A stretch of 64,000 bases of DNA from Whitmania pigra (lineage: Eukaryota > Annelida > Clitellata > Hirudinida > Haemopidae): assembly GCA_021613335.1 (NCBI GenBank), contig JAJTWR010000159.1, positions 2,266,001-2,330,000 of the forward strand. Reading direction: 5' to 3'. Shown here in pieces: positions 54,501 to 64,000 of this stretch. The notes under the pieces were generated by a model. The model worked only from the letters and a program-made list of their open reading frames with translations. It was not told where the DNA came from and did no database searches. The number at the start of each line of letters is the position of its first letter. Positions within the stretch are counted from its first letter, which is position 1. Both the position numbers and the translations under genes were made by a program.

Positions 54501-54784
54501 ATAACAACATTGATAGTTGTTATTGATAATAATATTCTTAGTTGTTAATAATAATATCACTAGTTGTTATAAATAATATTACATTTCATAGTTACTAATT
54601 AATAACAATATCTCTCGTTGTTGTTAATAATATTATACCTATTATTTCTAGTTGTTATTAATAATCACACTCCTAGTTGTTAATAATAATAATACAACTA
54701 GTTATTAATATTAATATTGCTAGTTCTTATTAATAATAATGATGATCCTAGATTTTGATAATAATAATAATATTGATAGTTGTA
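48555..54784. repeat. AT-rich satellite array with higher-order structure
   Basis: About 6.2 kb made of words such as CTAGTTGTTATTAATAATAA and GATAGTTATTATTAATAAT. From 48.9 kb it becomes highly ordered. Using the rare word GTTCCCAGTTGTAAATAAT as a marker, copies start near 49258, 49790, 50321, 50748, 51284, 51813, 52243, 52776, 53310, 53735 and 54263. Spacings are 532, 531, 427, 536, 529, 430, 533, 534, 425 and 528 bp, that is long, long, short, repeated. The short unit lacks a segment of about 105 bp and carries its own variants (CATTCCTAGGTGTTATTAG; ATAATAATATTAAAATAATG). The three-unit block recurs every 1490-1495 bp (three times and part of a fourth). No open frame. Divergence is low, mostly small indels. 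Confidence 0.95.
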
Positions 54785-56097
54785 CCTTCGGGGGGGGGGG
54801 CAAATCCGCCCCCGGAGCTCAGCCATCGCCCAAAATTCTGACTAAAAGTGTAAGTAAAAGCCCATAAATCTAAGACAAAAAAGTTAAAATACCATTCGAA
54901 CTACCTACTATCCGTAGCGATCTAAAAACTTATTTGTTAACATGTCTTTGGACTAAGATATTTAGTATCTGGTTTATTTGAATGTATTGAAGTGAGATGG
55001 CTGTCCCACCACAGGATTGTGAATGCTGTCTTCAGAAGCTGAAAATCAATTTTGATAGCGTGTGAGCATATTTACAAAGAAGGAGAAAATCTGGCTTCAT
55101 TAGCTGGTGAAATCTTGCTTGAGATTAGAAATGAAAGTTTTATAATCATCTGCCAATTTATGAATAAAATTCTCAGTGCACTTTCTTTTCTCAGCAATGC
55201 TTTACAAAAAAACATTTAAGTTTGACTAAAGTCATCCCATTGATTTCTTCAACAAAATTGCACTTGAATGATATTGTGAAGCAGTGCGAAGATACCGAGA
55301 GTCATTTACAAAAAAAGATTAAATGCAAAGTTGCTGAGATAAAATTAGAAACACACCTGGTTGAAGACGAAAGTGCTAAAAGCAAATTAACAGGAATGAA
55401 AAGTTATTGTGAAACTGTCATCAAAGAAATTGAAGACAGATTTAATGACAAATCGATTGAGATTATGTTATTTGCAAGTCAATTTGAAACTTTTGAATCA
55501 ATGTCAGATATTCAAGACAAAGACATCATAACAACTTTCCCATTTTAAATGCAGAAGCTGTACTCGAGGATTTAAAATCTTTTAAATTTTTCATAAAATC
55601 TATGGTTGAATGCAAAAAGTACAAAACAGATTTAAAACCCATTGAACAAAATATTGGAAGCTGATTTGGGATGCTGCGAACTACAAAGGCTTTGTGCAAT
55701 TCTTCTTGTAATTCCAGTAACAACTGCTTCAGTTGAAAGATCATTCAGTACAATGAACAGGATTCTAAGCAAAGCAAGAAATAGAATGTTACCAGAAACT
55801 TTAACTCATTGTATGACCATAAGCATTGAAGGTCCCGAAGTTCCAACGGAAGATTTTCCTGATAGAATAGCTCAAAAAACCTCGGCGTTTAAAATTTCTT
55901 TAAACATTTCAGTTATTAAACACATTTTAAATTTTAGTTTGTATAAATGATTTTCAATATGTTTTTACCTAAAATAAAATTATTGAACTGAGGTTGTGCA
56001 TGATTTGATTTTAAACTTGTATTTGGCACGAAATACTGGCCCCCCGAACTCATGAAATGCCCCCCCCCCCCCCGAACAAGGCCTGAAAGAAACCCTG
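54785..56097 (+). mobile_element. hAT-type transposon inserted in the satellite
   Basis: The right end ends GAAACCCTG (reverse CAGGGTTTCTTTCAGGCC). Both sides carry subterminal G/C homopolymer blocks: GGGGGGGGGG then CCGCCCCCGG at left, and runs of C at 56041-56073 at right. Flanks are GTTGTACC (left, 54779-54786) and GTTGTAGT (right, 56098-56105), compatible with an 8-bp target duplication with a lost or collapsed left tip. Satellite sequence resumes on both sides, so insertion post-dates the array. It carries a decayed transposase gene on the plus strand. Confidence 0.75.
55222..55950 (+). pseudogene. hAT transposase, C-terminal half, frameshifted
   Basis: The first frame (55222-55548) is helical: LNDIVKQCEDTESHLQKKIK and ESMSDIQDKDIITTFPF. 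The second (55642-55950) holds the hAT C-terminal dimerisation domain, LLVIPVTTASVERSFSTMNR followed by RILSKARNRMLPETLTHCM and a tail with ISIEGPEVP, very close to transposase copies of the ZMYM1-like group. A frame change and stop lie between them. The N-terminal zinc finger and most of the RNase-H fold catalytic core (first two acidic residues) are not present, so the copy is dead. Confidence 0.8.
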
Positions 56098-56730
56098 GTT
56101 GTAGTTAATAATAATAATATAAATAAAAGTTATTAATAATAACATTCCTAGTTATTAATAATATTAATATTCATAGTTGTTAATTAATAATAATACTGTT
56201 AGTTTTTAATAACAATATTCCCAGTTGTTATTAATAATAATGTTCTTAGTTGTTAATAATATTCCTTGTTGTTATTAATAATAATATTCCTACTTGTTAA
56301 TAATAATAATAATAATATTGATAATTGCTAGTTAATAATAATAATATAAATAAAAGTTATTAATAATAATGTTCCTATTGTTTACGATAATAATATTAAT
56401 ATTGCTATTATTATTAATATTTTATTAATATATTAATAGAAATATTCATAGTTAACATTAGCAATATTGATAGATATTAAGAATAATAATTATATTACTA
56501 GTTGTTAATATCAATAATATTCATGGTTGTTAATAATAACACCAGTTATTAATAATTATTTTATTAATAATAATAACAATATTGCTTGATGTTAATAATA
56601 ATAATATTGCTTGATGCTAATAATAATAATAATATTGCTTGATGTTATTAATAATAATATTCATAGTTGCTAGTTAATAATAACAATATTGATAGTTGTT
56701 ATTGATAATAATGTTGTTAGGAATAATAAT
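56098..56730. repeat. Degraded satellite field right of the hAT element
   Basis: The same word set as the main array (GTTGTTATTAATAATAATATT, TAGTTAATAATAATATAAAT) but without the ordered long-long-short arrangement. Variants such as ATTGCTTGATGTTA repeat three times near 56582-56646. Confidence 0.85.
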
Positions 56731-57780
56731 AACGTTTGTACTGATGACAATGTCAAGTTTGCTCCAGAGCAAAATGAATGTCCTAGACTCAATTCCTTAT
56801 GTTCATTCAGTAATGATGTTTCTTTGGGTGAAGATATTTCTGATGATGATGTCGACTGATGTAATGATACAATGACAGATGTTCATCAGGTATCAGAGGA
56901 TACTGATGATGTCAAGTTTGATCCAGAGCAAAGTGAGTTTTTCACTCAATTCCTTGTGTTCAATAGTAATGTTTCTTCAGATGTTTATTCTTAGCTTTAA
57001 TATCTTCTTCAACTTCAAAGCCTTCAAACTGTTTTTCTAGATAACGAAAATACCAAGGTACATCAGCCAATCATGAGCAAAGTGTCTGATGATAGCTTTT
57101 ATTAGAAATATACAATCATCGGTGCCTATAGCTAATAATTCTATCGCGTCTTGAGCTCTCATTCTATCTGCTTCGAAGATTTTCTGTTTTCTTCTGATCT
57201 CCTTAATTCTATCCTATGAGCTTCCTCTCTTGCTCTATGCACTTCATGTAATTTTAATTCCTCTAGTCGCCCATATTGTTCTATCCTAATCGTTCTAAAA
57301 TTAATTCAGTTTCTCGCATATCTAAATTTGCTTGAGACATCTCCAAGATTTCCTATCTTAATACCAAGAAGACTTAGCAAAAAGTAATTCAGGCACAATG
57401 ATGCTTAGTTACTAGCTATAGTCAACGAATGTCTCACCGTTGATGATCTGGATCCTGCTGAGGAGGATGAAGATGCTCTACCAGTCGATGCAATTGCTCC
57501 TGGTAACAATTCTGATGATCTTCAGCCGATCCTATCCAGTTTTCCATAAATAGCAACCAATTGCAATTTGCGAAAACAGATCAACAAGCATGTCTAACAA
57601 TGGATCAAACCAATTGTCCTAAAAACATTAATCATTAAACTTAAATTATCTCCGGACCTGGACTCTAATATGACATTGTATATCTTAAACAAATAATCAA
57701 AATTAATGAAATACACCAGCAAGCCACAAATCATTCAATCAAACAAGAATCTGGGAAATATGTCTGGCAGTCCCATAGAC
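56731..57780. other. Non-satellite insert with an internal duplication
   Basis: Two copies of an imperfect 90-bp block (about 56734-56828 and 56899-56985) share TACTGATGAC/TGATGATGTCAAG, CCAGAGCAAA and CTCAATTCCTT. On the minus strand near 57190-57290 frames read LEQYGRLEELKLHEVHRARE and RIELRRSEENRKSSKQIE, with stops, resembling the coiled-coil part of a mobile-element protein. No intact gene. Confidence 0.4.
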
Positions 57781-57875
57781 TCAGCCATGACAAATAATAT
57801 CACTAGTTGTTAATAATAATAATAACAATAATATCACTAGCTGTTAATAATATTTCTAGTTGTTATTAATAATAT

Positions 57876-59047
57876 CATGGTTCATACAGGAACTTGAAAA
57901 CCAAAATTTAGGACTTTTTAGGACTTTCTATTCCATTTTTTAGGACCAACAATAATAACAAAAATAACGGTATTTAGAATTTAATTATTCATTTTTGTAT
58001 AATTTAGACATAAAACACAAAAATTAACTTATTATTGTATTAAATACAACATTGTCTTGATGCTTTAAAATGGCTCAGGACAGATTTATCTATCCTAAAA
58101 TTGCTTATACTTCCAACACTGTTACCATGGTCTCTAATTATCCTCATTGCATTCAAGTTCTATTCTCTTGCAAGGTTTTTCTCATGCAAGGTATCCAAAT
58201 AAAATTTATATCTTTGTCTTGATGCTTTAAAATGGCTCAGGACAGATTTATCTATCCTAAAATTGCCTATACTTCCAACACTGTTAACATGGTCTCTAAT
58301 TTTCCTCATTGCATTCAAGCTCTATTCTTTTTTATTCTCACAAATCATACTTTTATTTATGGAGAAACCTTTCAACAGATGCCTGACCATGACTCAAAGT
58401 TAGCAAAACTGTTACTACGCCCCTCCACATTAATGCGCAGTCGTCTCAACTGAGCCCATGTGCTCCCTGAAGAAAATATCAAGTCTTTGCTCTCTTTTAT
58501 ATGCATTAAGAATTGTTGTTGGAATTTGCAAATTTTGAATATTCTTTCAGATATCTAGCGCAGTCTGATTCTTGGACGATTGCAGCGTCAACTAATACAT
58601 TTTAAAAAATACCTAAATTTGTTCAAGGATACTTCCACATTTGAGGCAATTGCCTTACGGTCAAGGCAAACATGTATTGTAATTGCTGTAACTCTCAATT
58701 TTGAAATGTCAAAGTTCATTTTGCAAGTGCAACAATATGCCTTTTGGGAATCTGTAGTATTCCTTCTCACCTAACTCCATTCTTCATTGTCTAGCCATTT
58801 GCTATTGAAAACACAAAGTCCAGGCACGATTGATAGTGCTACCAAAACTTAAAGAATCAAACAGACAAGTGAACCAACATAACAGGAAACTTACTGGGAT
58901 GAGTTTCCACTAGAACAATGAGACTGCAAGAACAAAGGGACCGATTTCCCGCTAATTGTTATTTCAATATTATAGCTTATTTAGCATTATTATTTTTTAG
59001 GACCTCCTTCACTATTTTAGGACTTTTTAGGACCTGTACGAATCATG
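57876..59047. mobile_element. DNA transposon with TIRs carrying TAGGAC repeats
   Basis: Left end CATGGTTCATACAGGAACTT, then TTTAGGACTTTTTAGGACTT. Right end, reversed, CATGATTCGTACAGGTCCTA, then AAAAGTCCTAAAATAG. The outer 15 bases are inverted copies with two mismatches. Both sides are flanked by TAATAT (57870-57875 and 59048-59053), in low-complexity sequence, so the target duplication is only suggestive. Within it a block of about 115 bp starting GTCTTGATGCTTTAAAATGG is repeated in direct orientation at 58053 and 58215. No transposase was recognised, so this is a non-autonomous or truncated copy. Confidence 0.65.
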
Positions 59048-59181
59048 TAATATTGCTAGTTGTTATTAATAATAATGTTCCCAGTTATTAATAATAATGT
59101 TCCTAGTTAATGTTAATAATAATAATATTCACTGTTGTTGTTAATAATAATATGGCTAGTTTAATAATAATCCATATCACA

Positions 59182-59560
59182 ATTAAACTATTTGCTGACA
59201 CTATTAAACTTTACAAATCACTGTCAATGGATGGTTCTGATCTTCAGAGAGGCATAGACTCCCTCAATACATGGAGAAGGAAATGGCAGATAAACCTAGC
59301 CAGGGAAAAATGCTTTAATTGCTCAATTAAAACCAGTTCCAGGAATGGACCCTGACCACAACAATACTATATTGATGATATCCTGCTCACCACTGGCTAT
59401 CCCTGCTGTTGGACAGCTAAAGTACCATGATCGGCTCAAGGTCCTACAACTTGAACATCGCCGTTTAATACCTGACCTCTGCTTATTATACAGGATTATT
59501 GATAACACTCCTAATTGTTACACCCTGTTTGCTCTCTTAGCAGCTTCTGCACATTGTATT
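59182..59560 (+). pseudogene. Non-LTR reverse transcriptase fragment, plus strand
   Basis: Two frames of a reverse transcriptase of the CR1/Jockey type. The first is IKLFADTIKLYKSLSMDGSD then DSLNTWRRKWQINLAREKC; the catalytic FADD box reads FADT. After a stop (CCCTGA near 59355) comes KYHDRLKVLQLEHRRLIPDL with LYRIIDNTPN, the familiar RLKxLxLxxLxxRR segment. The intervening middle part is missing, so this is a deleted, inactive copy. Confidence 0.8.
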
Positions 59561-59589
59561 GTGGATTTCCCACTCTTATGCATAATCTC

Positions 59590-59830
59590 CCAGATCTCTT
59601 TCTTGTTCTGACTGGTTTAACACACATCCCCCAAACTCATATTCTACCAACTTATTCTTGCTTCCCATATGCATGACTGAGCACTTGTTCACATTAAATA
59701 GCATCTGCCACTCCTGTGACCAATTGCATAATTTACTTAGGTCAGTCTGGAATTCATCCACATCCTCTTTCTTACTGACTTTCTTGCTTACTTTGTGTCA
59801 TCTGCAAATTTTGTAATTTTTGATGATATT
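59590..59830 (-). pseudogene. Non-LTR reverse transcriptase fragment, minus strand
   Basis: Minus-strand remnant: KITKFADDTK, frame change, then DEFQTDLSKLCNWSQEWQML, FNVNKCSVMHMGSKNKLVEY and LNQSEQERDLG. This is the FADD-containing palm and the following LxxDLxxLxxWSxxWQMxFNxxKCxxMHxG block of a non-LTR element. The active-site FADD is intact, but both sides are truncated or shifted. It lies tail to tail with the plus-strand fragment, from a different element family judging by the sequence. Confidence 0.82.
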
Positions 59831-59849
59831 CCATTACATTGAAATATGT

Positions 59850-60950
59850 TGTACACAAAATATATTTATATAAGTTTATATATATAAGAATATATATACA
59901 AGAAATATTAATTTCATTTTTTGTAAACTTGATGTGTATCTAGAGGTTGGCCCTCCGAATTCCTCGAATAATTTTAGCCTTAAGTCTGTGTTCGAAGTCC
60001 CTGTTCGAAAAATTCAAATTTGCGATAACGAAACCCCCCAAAACGATATTTACTAAGATTACTAGAATTTCTAATTCGACAAATTACGTCCACCACTCAC
60101 CCAATCCCAACTCGAATTAGAGAACGCAGAACAAAAAATACCACAAGCTCCCGAAAACAAACTAAAGGCGAATATATAACCAATCAGGGGACAGATCTAT
60201 ACTTAAAAAAAAAGAATCTAAATATATAAATTACTAGTTAACATTTTTATACAATAGTAAATTTAGTAAAAGCAAATTAATAAAAATAGACAATTACACT
60301 TGTCAGTAAAGAATATTTTTGGGTTTGCTTCCGATCTAACACATTTATCGCAGAAAAAATGAAAAAGTGAACATCAAACAACAATTAAAGTAAGCATTCT
60401 CACAATCCAATTAATCCAACTACTTGATTAAAATTGTTACCAGAACGACCTAAGGAAGAATTTCTGTTAATATACGAACAATAAGAGCCACAAAATTAAG
60501 TAATTTTGAAAACAGTTATCTATATATAAAACAAGGATCTTGTATGTACATTTCTTATACAAATCTTTAATTCTTAACCAATTTGATTGAAACTTGAAAC
60601 GCTTGAGCATGTTGACAAAGGGGTTAGTTTAATCTACTTTGCAAAACAATCGATACATTATTTTGCGTTTTAGAGCCAAAAAAACCTTTTCTGGATGTAC
60701 GATGGTTCATGTAGTAAGCTGTTAATTTATATTGGTTTGTAATTTAGGACGATTTTTAAATTGTATTAAAACTATAAAAATTTAAATTACACTAGTCATA
60801 AACCTTTTGCTGACAAGCCTCACACAAATTTGTGTTAACAAGATTGCCATAAGGAGCTTTTATCGCTTCGCTTCTTTAAGTAGTCTATATAAATAAAACA
60901 ACAATGCGCCAAACTGTATGAATTATTGGCGTAGTATAAACTAATCGATT
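59850..60950. other. AT-rich region without a recognised gene
   Basis: Contains the TATATA-rich stretch at 59866-59906 and non-coding sequence around 60500-60850 that probably belongs to the Helitron scrap that follows. Nothing else supported. Confidence 0.4.
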
Positions 60951-60954
60951 AGCA

Positions 60955-61098
60955 GAACAACAAGGCGTTATCATTTTTCTTGATGCTTCTGAGGGCAAAA
61001 ACACATTTTTAACCAATTTAATTCTGGCTGAAATCAGGGCTAAGGGAGAAATTACTTCTCTTCCGCCAGCAGACACTTATATGATGGCAAAAACCTAG
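60955..61098 (+). pseudogene. Helitron/Pif1 helicase fragment (Walker A region)
   Basis: Plus-strand frame EQQGVIIFLDASEGKNTFLT followed by NLILAEIRAKGEITSL, corresponding to the helicase domain-1 pattern GVFFLDAPGGTGKTFLLNLI of Helitron and Pif1 proteins. The P-loop GGTGKT is mutated to SEGKN, so it could not bind ATP normally. It is isolated, about 42 kb from the other Helitron scrap, and is a different part of the helicase. Confidence 0.65.
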
Positions 61099-61099
61099 T

Positions 61100-63500
61100 C
61101 TTTAACGTAGCTGAAGTTAGCAGAAACTCAAATTTAATTTATAATGCGAAATTTCAAATTATAATATTTGGAAACTACGTTTCAAATGCTTTTCAAAAAT
61201 GGTTATAAATCAATTGTCGGAAGATTTTCAAATTTTTGAAGTTATTAGAAATTTGAGGAATTCGTTCAAAAGTCTTCTTACTTTTAAAGTAACCACGACT
61301 TTACGACTGATGAAATGTGCATCAAAATGTTCGTTAGGATTTCTACTTTCCAAATATGTATACCTTATTAGCCGAAAAATTTGTGGGACAACGTAACTGT
61401 TTAAAATATCGCTAGGCATCTTAAGCGGAAGTCCTTCCAGTATTTAATTTCCATACGAGTTCTTTTACTCAATAATCACGAAGTTTAGACTGATCAAATA
61501 AATGTGCATCAAAATGTTCGTTAAGATATCAACTTTGTTTTATAAACATATTCACTTATGGGTCTGCATAAATACCAAAACATCCCACTCTTCGAACGCT
61601 AGTATTTACATGCTTGCATTTTATAATGTCGAAAATGAACTAAGCTTCCGATATTATGTCTTTGATGAAATCCAATTTGGAAGCCACGGTTGTAAATAGA
61701 CCCTAAGCAATTAGATTCATAGGTATCATAAAGAGTAAGTTCCTAAAGTAGCTTCCTTGCTTAGTCAGGCTTCCCGTCCTCTGAAGTATTTGATTTGCTA
61801 ATTAATACTTGATCTTTGTCTTAAAATGATTACGCGTGAAGTCTGAATGCGCCCAATGTCAACCTAATAGGAAGTTGAATCAACAGTTCAAAGAAAAGGG
61901 AATTTCATTGAAATATTGTAGAGGGTGTGGTGGTCTTGTTATATATGTGGTTATGAACGCAATAAAATGTAAATGATTTTATCTGGTATATAAATGCTCC
62001 AGATGTATAGAACAAATTCTGGAGCATTTAGATGTATAGAACAAATTTAAGTCCAAATCATCTCAGTTATGCAACGGACTATAATCAAATAAATAAATAA
62101 ATAATATAGAACAAATTCTGGTTTTCTGACCTCTTGATTTTCTGTGTGCTTTACAATTTATTTGACAATGTATTATCCTGAATTTTCTCTAGGTAAAAAA
62201 GTTCTTCCACGTGATGGAAATAGCATGTCTAAATGTGTATTTGTGGCTAAAATGAAAGTTCCTCAAGGACAATCCAACAAATTCCCTCAATGAGGAATTT
62301 TTGAGGAAATGTTGTGGGCCCTTCGTCTTCAGTTCAACATTGACCACATTGAGAAATCCCAGGGATTACAGCTTGGCTTATAGAAAGGTGACATTGTGAA
62401 CTATTTTCCAAACTTCAGTCAAGCTAACATTTAATTTGCTTTATTTCAGGAACTCGGTTTAGATCAGGCTCAACGTTCAGACAGCCTGCCGATTTGCTTT
62501 TAAAGGCCAAGTAATCGATCGCTTGACAGGGTATTATTATTAATATTGTTATGATTATAATTATCACTATTATAATATTAATTTAAAGCAATTTCATCTC
62601 ATTTGTATATATTTCTCTGATTCCTTGAGTGTCTTACGTATCTCGATACTGTCTAAAAGCACTTCTTAATCGATCCGCCATTTATATAACGTCTATCCTT
62701 TGTCTTACGACGGAGCACTTTAAGGTTAAATAACAAACTTTTTAACAGGCTTATTTCAATGTTGATTTTTTCAATAAGTGATTTCAAATTGTGCATTGCC
62801 ATCAAAATAATGACATTTGCTGCAAATAATATCAAAGAAATTTATATTAAAGGCCTAAATCACGGTTGTTTGTTTTTCGTATATGTTATTCGTTAATTAT
62901 TTTATAGATCATAGTTAGAGACCTTTTAATAACACTAAAACAATTATTTTTACAGTAATAGTAACAAATTAGTATCTTATCTTTCTATGGTACTAGGACC
63001 GGAAAAGTCCCTTTTTGTAGTATACAAGAGGCAAGCTTACCATCGAGTTCACCCTCATCAAGATCGTCATCATCACCATTATCATCATCGCCATCATCAA
63101 GATGACCAACACCGCCGTTGAAGGCCTTATAAACTGTTTATTTAATGGAGAAAAAGTTTTGATTTTACAAATTGTCAATAGACACAATGCAAGATGACTC
63201 TTCAATGCTTACGCATATATGGAACCCAAGTAATTATCACTATGATGAAAATGATGGCCACTTTGAATAGTACCGACATAGAAGACAATATTATTTTAGG
63301 TAATTGCATAAAGTTTCTGTTATGCGACGAATTCATCTGTTCGAATTAAAGTTCTGGTCTATGAATTTAATTCAAACGCAAGTGATAACTCAATCCACCT
63401 TATATTCTCCGTCTGGATGATGTTTTAAAAAAAAAAGGTGGTGGTTCAGAGTACATTTTCCAACTCGGAGTCTGGAAATAAGAATCTCATTCCTCCTTGA
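61100..63500. other. AT-rich intergenic region, mostly unassigned
   Basis: No intact gene. A plus-strand stretch near 61838-61940 reads SECAQCQPNRKLNQQFKEKG then LKYCRGCGG (three CxxC-like pairs), and another near 62200-62380 reads GNSMSKCVFVAKMKVPQGQS and FEEMLWALRLQFNIDHIEK with stops. Both look like broken coding sequence of unknown kind. A 28-bp block with GATGTATAGAACAAATT is repeated near 62003, 62032 and 62106. A TCATCA microsatellite lies at 63050-63115. Confidence 0.35.
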
Positions 63501-63539
63501 GGCACATTGGAACTTGCTCTTACTCAACACAAGTTTCTC

Positions 63540-64000
63540 TATGGTCTTGTAATGTTGGCTTCGCGGTTCTTCGTCCCATTCTGGCTCGCCACACCGCTGG
63601 GATCCAGCGATCTATCTGATCTCTTGCAGTGGCGGCTTTTGCCAGAGCATCGGCCTTCTCATTGCCAGGGATTCCAACGTGTGCAGGAACCAAGACAAGC
63701 GTGACCTTTCTGCCGATCTCCTGGATATCTGAAATTAAAAAGTGGGTTTTCTTGATGTCAGGAGCGTCATTATTGAAATTTTTATTGTTTCTAAGGCACT
63801 AAGCGAATCGCTCAGAACAACTATATCGAAGGTCTCTCCCTGATAGGAGTTTTTCATTTGAATCAGACAGTTTTCAATGGCTGCTAGTTTGACGGAACTT
63901 ATGCAGCTGTGACTTGATGTCCTGAGGCTTAAGTTCACGTTTTTCTTTGCGATATGGATCCCTATTCCTGCCTTGTTGTCCGTCCTCTTCGAGGCATCCT
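63540..64000 (-). pseudogene. Non-LTR retrotransposon RNase H domain, runs off the window
   Basis: Minus-strand frames, from the edge inward: LAAIENCLIQMKN, IVVLSDSLSALETIKISI, then after a frame change near 63750 IGRKVTLVLVPAHVGIPGNE with KADALAKAATARDQID. These are the SDSxxAL and WxPxHxGIxGNExAD motifs of the RNase H domain at the end of I/Jockey-type retrotransposons. The Trp before the PAHVG loop is replaced. The upstream reverse transcriptase, if present, lies beyond 64000. Confidence 0.82.

Noticed and set aside
48600..54780. CRISPR-like array of regularly spaced repeats
   Set aside because: Eukaryotic context, no unique spacers, units of 427-536 bp rather than about 60 bp, and AT-rich words that repeat within and between units. 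It is a tandem satellite.

Overview
The window is animal (metazoan) nuclear DNA. Genes are split by GT-AG introns, many only 60-100 bp long. Proteins are animal families: a TRPC channel, a Galpha-q subunit, an anoctamin and ribosomal protein S9. The background is AT-rich, full of microsatellites, and littered with decayed eukaryotic transposons (Helitron, hAT, LTR, non-LTR). The Galpha-q tail (EYNLV) and the mixture of elements fit an invertebrate. A spiralian is plausible, but the species cannot be fixed from this sequence alone.

Layout. 1-2250: microsatellite and non-coding DNA. 2253-11277 (+): a 14-exon TRPC-type cation channel whose reading phases I could follow through every intron. 12775-16265 (-): a complete 8-exon Galpha-q gene, convergent with the TRPC gene. 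16.9-18.8 kb: unassigned DNA and a broken Helitron helicase end. 19.1-20.5 kb (+): an unrecognised multi-exon gene. 20691-21386 (-): ribosomal protein S9. 21817-23604 (-): an intronless SLC13-like carrier with unusual substrate/sodium-site motifs. 25615-29242 (+): a 7-exon Ser/Lys-rich protein, tentatively CEP170-like. 29547 to about 34.6 kb (-): an anoctamin (TMEM16). 35221-36434: a dead hAT element with an 8-bp target duplication. 38689-41730 (+): an intronless 1013-residue multi-pass membrane protein that I cannot assign to a family. 43775-44229 (+): a small zinc-finger gene.

From about 44.9 kb to the end the window is repeat territory: non-LTR fragments, nested hAT ends, an internally deleted LTR retrotransposon with a SAP-like gag protein, and a 6-kb AT-rich satellite (about 48.6-54.8 kb). 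The satellite has a regular higher-order structure: long-long-short units of about 531, 531 and 427 bp, repeating every 1490-1495 bp. Two further TIR elements sit in or beside it, followed by degraded reverse transcriptases, a second Helitron scrap and an RNase H domain at the right edge.

Functional links. Galpha-q and TRPC act in one pathway in animals (receptor, Gq, phospholipase C, TRPC opening; for example invertebrate phototransduction). Here their genes lie tail to tail, 1.5 kb apart. An anoctamin, another class of protein commonly activated by Gq-driven calcium, lies about 13 kb further along. The unassigned intronless membrane protein at 38.7 kb and the higher-order satellite are the least explained objects in the window.
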